Positions 25,401-38,255 of a DNA stretch of 64,000 bases are shown here, in pieces. The position numbers and the translations under genes are program-made. Under the pieces are notes generated by a model. It was given only the letters and a program-made list of their open reading frames with translations. It did not search any database and was not told where the DNA came from. Source of the stretch: Auanema rhodensis (taxonomy: Eukaryota; Nematoda; Chromadorea; Rhabditida; Rhabditidae); NCBI GenBank assembly GCA_964057225.1, contig OZ059896.1, forward strand, positions 21,696,501 through 21,760,500. The letters run 5' to 3'. Every line of letters starts with the position of its first letter. Positions within the stretch are counted from its first letter, which is position 1.

Positions 25401-27727
25401 TAGCTTAAAAATGCACCAAGATATCAACTGATATAAGTGCACACTTATATCCTCGATTTTCACCCTGAAGAATTAATTTTTTCGTTGAATAACATTGTCC
25501 ATCGTCTTTGCCTTGAAAAAAGGAATCTAAAAACATCTACTTTTTGCTAAATTATTTTGAAATTTTTCGAAAAAATTTTTGTCAAAATGTTTTTGGAAGC
25601 AATGTTGAGTGTACATGGAAACTCAACATACACTAATGCATCATTTTTCAAACGATCATAACTAATTTTTGTATTAAGCGTTTCTCAATGTAATATAGTG
25701 CATTCGATGAGGATTTTCAAGCTGCGTCGATCTGTGTTATCAGATTTGCGCTAGCTTAAAAATGCACCAAGATATCAACTGATATAAGTGCACACTTATA
25801 TCCTCGATTTTCACTCTGAAGAATTAATTTTTTCGTTGAATAACATTGTCCATCGTCTTTGCCTTGAGAAAAGGAATCTAAAAACATCCACTTTTTGCTA
25901 AATTATTTTGAAATTTTTCGAAAAAATTTTTGTCAAAATGTTTTTGGAAGCAATGTTGAGTGTACATGGAAACTCAACATACACTAATGCATCATTTTTC
26001 AAACAATCATAACTAATTTTTGTATTAAGCGTTTCTCAATGTAGTATAGTGCATTCGATGCGGATTTTTAAGCTGTGTCGATCTGTGTTATCAGATTTGC
26101 GCTAGCTTAAAAATGCACCAAGATATCAACTGATATAAGTGCACACTTATATCCTCGATTTTCACCCTGAAGAATTAATTTTTTCGTTGAATAACATTGT
26201 CCATCGTCTTTGCCTTAAAAAAAGGAATCTAAAAACATCTACTTTTTGCTAAATTATTTCGAAATTTTTCGAAAAAATTGTTGTCAAAAAGTTTTTGGAA
26301 GCAATGTTGAGTGTACATGGAAACTCAACATACACTAATGCATCATTTTTCAAACGATCATAACTAATTTTTGTATCAAGCGTTTCTCAATGTAGTACAG
26401 TGCATTCGATGCGGATTTTTAAGCTGCGTCGATCTGTGTTATCAGATTTGCGCTAGCTTAAAAATGCACCAAGATATCAACTGATATAAGTGCACACTTA
26501 TATCCTCGATTTTCACCCTGAAGAATTAATTTTTTCGTTGAATAACATTGTCCATCGTCTTTGCCTTGAAAAAAGGAATCTAAAAACATCCACTTTTTGC
26601 TAAATTATTTTGAAATTTTTCGAAAAAATTTTTGTCAAAAAGTTTTTGGAAGCAATGTTGAGTGTACATGGAAACTCAACATACACTAATGCATCATTTT
26701 TCAAACGATCATAACTAATTTTTGTATTAAGCGTTTCTCAATGTAGTACAGTGCATTCGATGCGGATTTTTAAGCTGCGTCGATCTGTGTTATCAGATTT
26801 GCGCTAGCTTAAAAATGCACCAAGATATCAACTGATATAAGTGCACACTTATATCCTCGATTTTCACCCTGAAGAATTAATTTTTTCGTTGAATAACATT
26901 GTCCATCGTCTTTGCCTTGAAAAAAGGAATCTAAAAACATCTACTTTTTGCTAAATTATTTTGAAATTTTTCGAAAAAATTTTTGTCAAAATGTTTTTGG
27001 AAGCAATGTTGAGTGTACATGGAAACTCAACATACACTAATGCATCATTTTTCAAACGATCATAACTAATTTTTGTATTAAGCGTTTCTCAATGTAATAT
27101 AGTGCATTCGATGAGGATTTTCAAGCTGCGTCGATCTGTGTTATCAGATTTGCGCTAGCTTAAAAATGCACCAAGATATCAACTGATATAAGTGCACACT
27201 TATATCCTCGATTTTCACTCTGAAGAATCAATTTTTTCGTTGAATAACATTGTCCATCGTCTTTGCCTTGAGAAAAGGAATCTAAAAACATCCACTTTTT
27301 GCTAAATTATTTTGAAATTTTTCGAAAAAATTTTTGTCAAAATGTTTTTGGAAGCAATGTTGAGTGTACATGGAAACTCAACATACACTAATGCATCATT
27401 TTTCAAACAATCATAACTAATTTTTGTATTAAGCGTTTCTCAATGTAGTATAGTGCATTCGATGCGGATTTTTAAGCTGCGTCGATCTGTGTTATCAGAT
27501 TTGCGCTAGCTTAAAAATGCACCAAGATATCAACTGATATAAGTGCACACTTATATCCTCGATTTTCACCCTGAAGAATTAATTTTTTCGTTGAATAACA
27601 TTGTCCATCGTCTTTGCCTTAAAAAAAGTAATCTAAAAACATCTACTTTTTGCTAAATTATTTCGAAATTTTTCGAAAAAATTTTTGTCAAAAAGTTTTT
27701 GGAAGCAATGTTGAGTGTACATGGAAA

Positions 27728-28078
27728 CTCAACATACACTAATGCATCATTTTTCAAACGATCATAACTAATTTTTGTATCAAGCGTTACTCAATGTAGT
27801 ATAGTGCATTCGATGCGGATTTTTAAGCTGCGTCGATCTGTGTTATCAGATTTGCGCTAGCTTAAAAATGCACCGAGATATCAACTGATATAAGTTCACA
27901 CTTATATCCTCGATTTTCACTCTGAAGAATTAATTTTTTCGTTGAATAACATTGTCCATCGTCTTTGCCTTGAAAAAAGGAATCTAAAAACATCCACTTT
28001 TTGCTAAATTATTTTGAAATTTTTCGAAAAAATTTTTGTCAAAATGTTTTTGGAAGCAATGTTGAGTGTACATGGAAA
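27728..28078 (+). repeat. Chimeric monomer, class v left half and class c right half
   Basis: The left part has C54, A62, G148 and TC169-170 as in v. The right part has T194 and C268 with T287, as in c. The switch lies between p170 and p194, next to the 22-bp palindrome. Confidence 0.7.
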
Positions 28079-31000
28079 CTCAACATACACTAATGCATCA
28101 TTTTTCAAACGATCATAACTAATTTTTGTATTAAGCGTTTCTCAATGTAATATAGTGCATTCGATGCGGATTTTCAAGCTGCGTCGATCTGTGTTATCAG
28201 ATTTGCGCTAGCTTAAAAATGCACCAAGATATCAACTGATATAAGTGCACACTTATATCCTCGATTTTCACTCTGAAGAATTAATTTTTTCGTTGAATAA
28301 CATTGTCCATCGTCTTTGCCTTGAAAAAAGGAATCTAAAAACATCCACTTTTTGCTAAATTATTTTGAAATTTTTCGAAAAAATTTTTGTCAAAATGTTT
28401 TTGGAAGCAATGTTGAGTGTACATGGAAACTCAACATACACTAATGCATCATTTTTCAAACAATCATAACTAATTTTTGTATTAAGCGTTTCTCAATGTA
28501 GTATAGTGCATTCGATGCGGATTTTTAAGCTGCGTCGATCTGTGTTATCAGATTTGCGCTAGCTTAAAAATGCACCAAGATATCAACTGATATAAGTGCA
28601 CACTTATATCCTCGATTTTCACCCTGAAGAATTAATTTTTTTGTTGAATAACATTGTCCATCGTCTTTGCCTTAAAAAAAGAAATCTAAAAACATCTACT
28701 TTTTGCTAAATTATTTTGAAATTTTTCGAAAAAATTTTTGTCAAAAAGTTTTTGGAAGCAATGTTGAGTGTACATGGAAACTCAACATACACTAATGCAT
28801 CATTTTTCAAACGATCATAACTAATTTTTGTATCAAGCGTTACTCAATGTAGTATAGTGCATTCGATGCGGATTTTTAAGCTGCGTCGATCTGTGTTATC
28901 AGATTTGCGCTAGCTTAAAAATGCACCGAGATATCAACTGATATAAGTTCACACTTATATCCTCGATTTTCACCCTGAAGAATTAATTTTTTCGTTGAAT
29001 AACATTGTCCATCGTCTTTGCCTTGAAAAAAGGAATCTAAAAACATCTACTTTTTGCTAAATTATTCTGAAATTTTTCGAAAAAATTTTTGTCAAAATGT
29101 TTTTGGAAGCAATGTTGAGTGTACATGGAAACTCAACATACACTAATGCATCATTTTTCAAACGATCATAACTAATTTTTGTATTAAGCGTTTCTCAATG
29201 TAGTACAGTGCATTCGATGCGGATTTTTAAGCTGCGTCGATCTGTGTTATCAGATTTGCGCTAGCTTAAAAATGCACCAAGATATCAACTGATATAAGTG
29301 CACACTTATATCCTCGACTTTCACCCTGAAGAATTAATTTTTTCGTTGAATAACATTGTCCATCGTCTTTGCCTTGAAAAAAGGAATCTAAAAACATCCA
29401 CTTTTTGCTAAATTATTTTGAAATTTTTCGAAAAAATTTTTGTCAAAATGTTTTTGGAAGCAATGTTGAGTGTACATGGAAACTCAACATACACTAATGC
29501 ATCATTTTTCAAACAATCATAACTAATTTTTGTATTAAGCGTTTCTCAATGTAGTATAGTGCATTCGATGCGGATTTTTAAGCTGCGTCGATCTGTGTTA
29601 TCAGATTTGCGCTAGCTTAAAAATGCACCGAGATATCAACTGATATAAGTTCACACTTATATCCTCGATTTTCACCCTGAAGAATTAATTTTTTCGTTGA
29701 ATAACATTGTCCATCGTCTTTGCCTTGAAAAAAGGAATCTAAAAACATCTACTTTCTGCTAAATTATTCTGAAATTTTTCGAAAAAATTTTTGTCAAAAT
29801 GTTTTTGGAAGCAATGTTGAGTGTACATGGAAACTCAACATACACTAATGCATCATTTTTCAAACGATCATAACTAATTTTTGTATTAAGCGTTTCTCAA
29901 TGTAGTACAGTGCATTCGATGCGGATTTTTAAGCTGCGTCGATCTGTGTTATCAGATTTGCGCTAGCTTAAAAATGCACCAAGATATCAACTGATATAAG
30001 TGCACACTTATATCCTCGATTTTCACCCTGAAGAATTAATTTTTTCGTTGAATAACATTGTCCATCGTCTTTGCCTTGAAAAAAGGAATCTAAAAACATC
30101 CACTTTTTGCTAAATTATTTTGAAATTTTTCGAAAAAATTTTTGTCAAAATGTTTTTGGAAGCAATGTTGAGTGTACATGGAAACTCAACATACACTAAT
30201 GCATCATTTTTCAAACAATCATAACTAATTTTTGTATTAAGCGTTTCTCAATGTAGTATAGTGCATTCGATGCGGATTTTTAAGCTGTGTCGATCTGTGT
30301 TATCAGATTTGCGCTAGCTTAAAAATGCACCAAGATATCAAATGATATAAGTGCACACTTATATCCTCGATTTTCACCCTGAAGAATTAATTTTTTCGTT
30401 GAATAACATTGTCCATCGTCTTTGCCTCAAAAAAAGGAATCTAAAAACATCCACTTTTTGCTAAATTATTCTGAAATTTTTCGAAAAAATTTTTGTCAAA
30501 ATGTTTTTGGAAGCAATGTTGAGTGTACATGGAAACTCAACATACACTAATGCATTATTTTTCAAACAATCATAACTAATTTTTGTATTAAGCGTTTCTC
30601 AATGTAGTATAGTGCATTCGATGCGGATTTTTAAGCTGCGTCGATCTGTGTTATCAGATTTGCGCTAGCTTAAAAATGCACCAAGATATCAACTGATATA
30701 AGTGCACACTTATATCCTCGATTTTCACTCTGAAGAATTAATTTTTTCGTTGAATAACATTGTCTATCGTCTTTGCCTTGAAAAAAGGAATCTAAAAACA
30801 TCCACTTTTTGCTAAATTATTTTGAAATTTTTCGAAAAAATTTTTGTCAAAATGTTTTTGGAAGCAATGTTGAGTGTACATGGAAACTCAACATACACTA
30901 ATGCATCATTTTTCAAACAATCATAACTAATTTTTGTATTAAGCGTTTCTCAATGTAGTATAGTGCATTCGATGCGGATTTTTAAGCTGCGTCGATCTGT

Positions 31001-33694
31001 GTTATCAGATTTGCGCTAGCTTAAAAATGCACCAAGATATCAACTGATATAAGTGCACACTTATATCCTCGATTTTCACCCTGAAGAATTAATTTTCTCG
31101 TTGAATAACATTGTCCATCGTCTTTGCCTTAAAAAAAGGAATCTAAAAACATCTACTTTTTGCTAAATTATTTTGAAATTTTTCGAAAAAATTTTTGTCA
31201 AAAAGTTTTTGGAAGCAATGTTGAGTGTACATGGAAACTCAACATACACTAATGCATCATTTTTCAAACGATCATAACTAATTTTTGTATCAAGCGTTAC
31301 TCAATGTAGTATAGTGCATTCGATGCGGATTTTTAAGCTGCGTCGATCTGTGTTATCAGATTTGCGCTAGCTTAAAAATGCACCGAGATATCAACTGATA
31401 TAAGTTCACACTTATATCCTCGATTTTCACCCTGAAGAATTAATTTTTTCGTTGAATAACATTGTCCATCGTCTTTGCCTTGAAAAAAGGAATCTAAAAA
31501 CATCTACTTTTTGCTAAATTATTCTGAAATTTTTCGAAAAAATTTTTGTCAAAATGTTTTTGGAAGCAATGTTGAGTGTACATGGAAACTCAACATACAC
31601 TAATGCATCATTTTTCAAACGATCATAACTAATTTTTGTATTAAGCGTTTCTTAATGTAGTACAGTGCATTCGATGCGGATTTTTAAGCTGCGTCGATCT
31701 GTGTTATCAGATTTGCGCTAGCTTAAAAATGCACCGAGATATCAACTGATATAAGTTCACACTTATATCCTCGATTTTCACCCTGAAGAATTAATTTTTT
31801 CGTTGAATAACATTGTCCATCGTCTTTGCCTTGAAAAAAGGAACCTAAAAACATCTACTTTTTGCTAAATTATTCTGAAATTTTTCGAAAAAATTTTTGT
31901 CAAAAAGTTTTTGGAAGCAATGTTGAGTGTACATGGAAACTCAACATACACTAATGCATCATTTTTCAAACAATCATAACTAATTTTTTTATTAAGCGTT
32001 TCTCAATGTAGTATAGTGCATTCGATGCGGATTTTTAAGCTGCGTCGATCTGTGTTATCAGATTTGCGCTAGCTTAAAAATGCACCAAGATATCAACTGA
32101 TATAAGTGCACACTTATATCCTCGATTTTCACCCTGAAGAATTAATTTTTTCGTTGAATAACATTGTCCATCGTCTTTGCCTTAAAAAAAGGAATCTAAA
32201 AACATCTACTTTTTGCTGAATTATTTTGAAATTTTTCGAAAAAATTTTTGTCAAAAAGTTTTTGGAAGCAATGTTGAGTGTACATGGAAACTCAACATAC
32301 ACTAATGCATCATTTTTCAAACGATCATAACTAATTTTTGTATCAAGCGTTACTCAATGTAGTATAGTGCATTCGATGCGGATTTTTAAGCTGCGTCGAT
32401 CTGTGTTATCAGATTTGCGCTAGCTTAAAAATGCACCGAGATATCAACTGATATAAGTTCACACTTATATCCTCGATTTTCACCCTGAAGAATTAATTTT
32501 TTCGTTGAATAACATTGTCCATCGTCTTTGCCTTGAAAAAAGGAATCTAAAAACATCTACTTTTTGCTAAATTATTCTGAAATTTTTCGAAAAAATTTTT
32601 GTCAAAATGTTTTTGGAAGCAATGTTGAGTGTACATGGAAACTCAACATACACTAATGCATCATTTTTCAAACGATCATAACTAATTTTTGTATTAAGCG
32701 TTTCTCAATGTAATACAGTGCATTCGATGCGGATTTTTAAGCTGCGTCGATCTGTGTTATCAGATTTGCGCTAGCTTAAAAATGCACCGAGATATCAACT
32801 GATATAAGTTCACACTTATATCCTCGATTTTCACCCTGAAGAATTAATTTTTTCGTTGAATAACATTGTCCATCGTCTTTGCCTTGAAAAAAGGAATCTA
32901 AAAACATCTACTTTTTGCTAAATTATTTTGAAATTTTTTGAAAAAATTTTTGTCAAAATGTTTTTGGAAGCAATGTTGAGTGTACATGGAAACTCAACAT
33001 ACACTAATGCATCATTTTTCAAACGATCATAACTAATTTTTGTATTAAGCGTTTCTCAATGTAATATAGTGCATTCGATGCGGATTTTCAAGCTGCGTCG
33101 ATCTGTGTTATCAGATTTGCGCTAGCTTAAAAATGCACCAAGATATCAACTGATATAAGTGCACACTTATATCCTCGATTTTCACTCTGAAGAATTAATT
33201 TTTTCGTTGAATAACATTGTCCATCGTCTTTGCCTTGAAAAAAGGAATCTAAAAACATCCACTTTTTGCTAAATTATTTTGAAATTTTTCGAAAAAATTT
33301 TTGTCAAAATGTTTTTGGAAGCAATGTTGAGTGTACATGGAAACTCAACATACACTAATGCATCATTTTTCAAACAATCATAACTAATTTTTGTATTAAG
33401 CGTTTCTCAATGTAGTATAGTGCATTCGATGCGGATTTTTAAGCTGTGTCGATCTGTGTTATCAGATTTGCGCTAGCTTAAAAATGCACCAAGATATCAA
33501 ATGATATAAGTGCACACTTATATCCTCGATTTTCACCCTGAAGAATTAATTTTTTCGTTGAATAACATTGTCCATCGTCTTTGCCTTAAAAAAAGGAATC
33601 TAAAAACATCCACTTTTTGCTAAATTATTCTGAAATTTTTCGAAAAAATTTTTGTCAAAATGTTTTTGGAAGCAATGTTGAGTGTACATGGAAA

Positions 33695-34747
33695 CTCAAC
33701 ATACACTAATGCATCATTTTTCAAACAATCATAACTAATTTTTGTATTAAGCGTTTCTCAATGTAGTATAGTGCATTCGATGCGGATTTTTAAGCTGCGT
33801 CGATCTGTGTTATCAGATTTGCGCTAGCTTAAAAATGCACCAAGATATCAACTGATATAAGTGCACACTTATATCCTCGATTTTCACTCTGAAGAATTAA
33901 TTTTTTCGTTGAATAACATTGTCCATCGTCTTTGCCTTGAAAAAAGGAATCTAAAAACATCCACTTTTTGCTAAATTATTTTGAAATTTTTCGAAAAAAG
34001 TTTTGTCAAAATGTTTTTGGAAGCAATGTTGAGTGTACATGGAAACTCAACATACACTAATGCATCATTTTTCAAACAATCATAACTAATTTTTGTATTA
34101 AGCGTTTCTCAATGTAGTATAGTGCATTCGATGCGGATTTTTAAGCTGCGTCGATCTGTGTTATCAGATTTGCGCTAGCTTAAAAATGCACCAAGATATC
34201 AACTGATATAAGTGCACACTTATATCCTCGATTTTCACCCTGAAGAATTAATTTTTTCGTTGAATAACATTGTCCATCGTCTTTGCCTTAAAAAAAGGAA
34301 TCTAAAAACATCTACTTTTTGCTAAATTATTTTGAAATTTTTCGAAAAAATTTTTGTCAAAAAGTTTTTGGAAGCAATGTTGAGTGTACATGGAAACTCA
34401 ACATACACTAATGCATCATTTTTCAAACGATCATAACTAATTTTTGTATTAAGCGTTTCTCAATGTAGTACAGTGCATTCGATGCGGATTTTTAAGCTGC
34501 GTCGATCTGTGTTATCAGATTTGCGCTAGCTTAAAAATGCACCAAGATATCAACTGATATAAGTGCACACTTATATCCTCGATTTTCACCCTGAAGAATT
34601 AATTTTTTCGTTGAATAACATTGTCCATCGTCTTTGCCTTGAAAAAAGGAATCTAAAAACATCCACTTTTTGCTAAATTATTTTGAAATTTTTCGAAAAA
34701 AGTTTTGTCAAAATGTTTTTGGAAGCAATGTTGAGTGTACATGGAAA
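33695..34747 (+). repeat. Three monomers sharing a rare variant two copies apart
   Basis: The copies at 33695 (class n) and 34397 (class w) both have G at p306 in the run aaaaaagttttg, a change seen in no other monomer that I found. They belong to different classes and are separated by one u copy that lacks the change. A short-range conversion tract restricted to the right half is the simplest reading. Confidence 0.6.
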
Positions 34748-36151
34748 CTCAACATACACTAATGCATCATTTTTCAAACAATCATAACTAATTTTTGTAT
34801 TAAGCGTTTCTCAATGTAGTATAGTGCATTCGATGCGGATTTTTAAGCTGCGTCGATCTGTGTTATCAGATTTGCGCTAGCTTAAAAATGCACCAAGATA
34901 TCAACTGATATAAGTGCACACTTATATCCTCGATTTTCACCCTGAAGAATTAATTTTTTCGTTGAATAACATTGTCCATCGTCTTTGCCTTAAAAAAAGG
35001 AATCTAAAAACATCTACTTTTTGCTAAATTATTTTGAAATTTTTCGAAAAAATTTTTGTCAAAAAGTTTTTGGAAGCAATGTTGAGTGTACATGGAAACT
35101 CAACATACACTAATGCATCATTTTTCAAACGATCATAACTAATTTTTGTATCAAGCGTTACTCAATGTAGTATAGTGCATTCGATGCGGATTTTTAAGCT
35201 GCGTCGATCTGTGTTATCAGATTTGCGCTAGCTTAAAAATGCACCGAGATATCAACTGATATAAGTGCACACTTATATCCTCGATTTTCACCCTGAAGAA
35301 TTAATTTTTTCGTTGAATAACATTGTCCATCGTCTTTGCCTTGAAAAAAGAAATCTAAAAACATCTACTTTTTGCTAAATTTTTCTGAAATTTTTCGAAA
35401 AAATTTTTGTCAAAATGTTTTTGGAAGCAATGTTGAGTGTACATGGAAACTCAACATACACTAATGCATCATTTTTCAAACGATCATAACTAATTTTTGT
35501 ATTAAGCGTTTCTCAATGTAGTACAGTGCATTCGATGCGGATTTTTAAGCTGCGTCGATCTGTGTTATCAGATTTGCGCTAGCTTAAAAATGCACCGAGA
35601 TATCAACTGATATAAGTTCACACTTATATCCTCGATTTTCACCCTGAAGAATTAATTTTTTCGTTGAATAACATTGTCCATCGTCTTTGCCTTGAAAAAA
35701 GGAATCTAAAAACATCTACTTTTTGCTAAATTATTCTGAAATTTTTCGAAAAAATTTTTGTCAAAATGTTTTTGGAAGCAATGTTGAGTGTACATGGAAA
35801 CTCAACATACACTAATGCATCATTTTTCAAACAATCATAACTAATTTTTGTATTAAGCGTTTCTCAATGTAGTATAGTGCATTCGATGCGGATTTTTAAG
35901 CTGTGTCGATCTGTGTTATCAGATTTGCGCTAGCTTAAAAATGCACCAAGATATCAAATGATATAAGTGCACACTTATATCCTCGATTTTCACCCTGAAG
36001 AATTAATTTTTTCGTTGAATAACATTGTCCATCGTCTTTGCCTTAAAAAAAGGAATCTAAAAACATCCACTTTTTGCTAAATTATTCTGAAATTTTTCGA
36101 AAAAATTTTTGTCAAAATGTTTTTGGAAGCAATGTTGAGTGTACATGGAAA

Positions 36152-36501
36152 CTCAACATACACTAATGCATCATTTTTCAAACAATCATAACTAATTTTG
36201 TATTAAGCGTTTCTCAATGTAGTATAGTGCATTCGATGCGGATTTTTAAGCTGCGTCGATCTGTGTTATCAGATTTGCGCTAGCTTAAAAATGCACCAAG
36301 ATATCAACTGATATAAGTGCACACTTATATCCTCGATTTTCACTCTGAAGAATTAATTTTTTCGTTGAATAACATTGTCCATCGTCTTTGCCTTGAAAAA
36401 AGGAATCTAAAAACATCCACTTTTTGCTAAATTATTTTGAAATTTTTCGAAAAAATTTTTGTCAAAATGTTTTTGGAAGCAATGTTGAGTGTACATGGAA
36501 A
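36152..36501 (+). repeat. 350-bp monomer of class n (T deletion near p45-49)
   Basis: The run ctaatttttg is one T shorter. The same deletion recurs in the copies at 37555 and 39309, so it is inherited rather than a random read error. Confidence 0.88.
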
Positions 36502-37554
36502 CTCAACATACACTAATGCATCATTTTTCAAACAATCATAACTAATTTTTGTATTAAGCGTTTCTCAATGTAGTATAGTGCATTCGATGCGGATTTTTAA
36601 GCTGCGTCGATCTGTGTTATCAGATTTGCGCTAGCTTAAAAATGCACCAAGATATCAACTGATATAAGTGCACACTTATATCCTCGATTTTCACCCTGAA
36701 GAATTAATTTTTTCGTTGAATAACATTGTCCATCGTCTTTGCCTTAAAAAAAGGAATCTAAAAACATCTACTTTTTGCTAAATTATTCTGAAATTTTTCG
36801 AAAAAATTTTTGTCAAAAAGTTTTTGGAAGCAATGTTGAGTGTACATGGAAACTCAACATACACTAATGCATCATTTTTCAAACGATCATAACTAATTTT
36901 TGTATCAAGCGTTACACAATGTAGTATAGTGCATTCGATGCGGATTTTTAAGCTGCGTCGATCTGTGTTATCAGATTTGCGCTAGCTTAAAAATGCACCG
37001 AGATATCAACTGATATAAGTTCACACTTATATCCTCGATTTTCACCCTGAAGAATTAATTTTTTCGTTGAATAACATTGTCCATCGTCTTTGCCTTGAAA
37101 AAAGGAATCTAAAAACATCTACTTTTTGCTAAATTATTCTGAAATTTTTCGAAAAAATTTTTGTCAAAATGTTTTTGGAAGCAATGTTGAGTGTACATGG
37201 AAACTCAACATACACTAATGCATCATTTTTCAAACGATCATAACTAATTTTTGTATTAAGCGTTTCTCAATGTAGTACAGTGCATTCGATGCGGATTTTT
37301 AAGCTGCGTCGATCTGTGTTATCAGATTTGCGCTAGCTTAAAAATGCACCAAGATATCAACTGATATAAGTGCACACTTATATCCTCGATTTTCACCCTG
37401 AAGAATTAATTTTTTCGTTGAATAACATTGTCCATCGTCTTTGCCTTGAAAAAAGGAATCTAAAAACATCCACTTTTTGCTAAATTATTTTGAAATTTTT
37501 CGAAAAAATTTTTGTCAAAATGTTTTTGGAAGCAATGTTGAGTGTACATGGAAA

Positions 37555-37904
37555 CTCAACATACACTAATGCATCATTTTTCAAACAATCATAACTAATT
37601 TTGTATTAAGCGTTTCTCAATGTAGTATAGTGCATTCGATGCGGATTTTTAAGCTGCGTCGATCTGTGTTATCAGATTTGCGCTAGCTTAAAAATGCACC
37701 AAGATATCAACTGATATAAGTGCACACTTATATCCTCGATTTTCACTCTGAAGAATTAATTTTTTCGTTGAATAACATTGTCCATCGTCTTTGCCTTGAA
37801 AAAAGGAATCTAAAAACATCCACTTTTTGCTAAATTATTTTGAAATTTTTCGAAAAAATTTTTGTCAAAATGTTTTTGGAAGCAATGTTGAGTGTACATG
37901 GAAA
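37555..37904 (+). repeat. 350-bp monomer of class n, second copy of the deletion
   Basis: It shares the shortened T run with 36152 and 39309, along with A33, T194 and C268. It sits in the w-n-u-v segment at 37204-38606. Confidence 0.88.
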
Positions 37905-38255
37905 CTCAACATACACTAATGCATCATTTTTCAAACAATCATAACTAATTTTTGTATTAAGCGTTTCTCAATGTAGTATAGTGCATTCGATGCGGATTTT
38001 TAAGCTGCGTCGATCTGTGTTATCAGATTTGCGCTAGCTTAAAAATGCACCAAGATATCAACTGATATAAGTGCACACTTATATCCTCGATTTTCACCCT
38101 GAAGAATTAATTTTTTCGTTGAATAACATTGTCCATCGTCTTTGCCTTAAAAAAAGGAATCTAAAAACATCTACTTTTTGCTAAATTATTCTGAAATTTT
38201 TCGAAAAAATTTTTGTCAAAAAGTTTTTGGAAGCAATGTTGAGTGTACATGGAAA

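Noticed and set aside
32129-32320. A 63-residue reverse-strand open frame
   Set aside because: It lies in one monomer and runs into the next. It is open only because a single substitution at 32218 turns a reverse-strand TAG into CAG. Other copies of the same sequence keep the stop, so there is no conserved coding potential.
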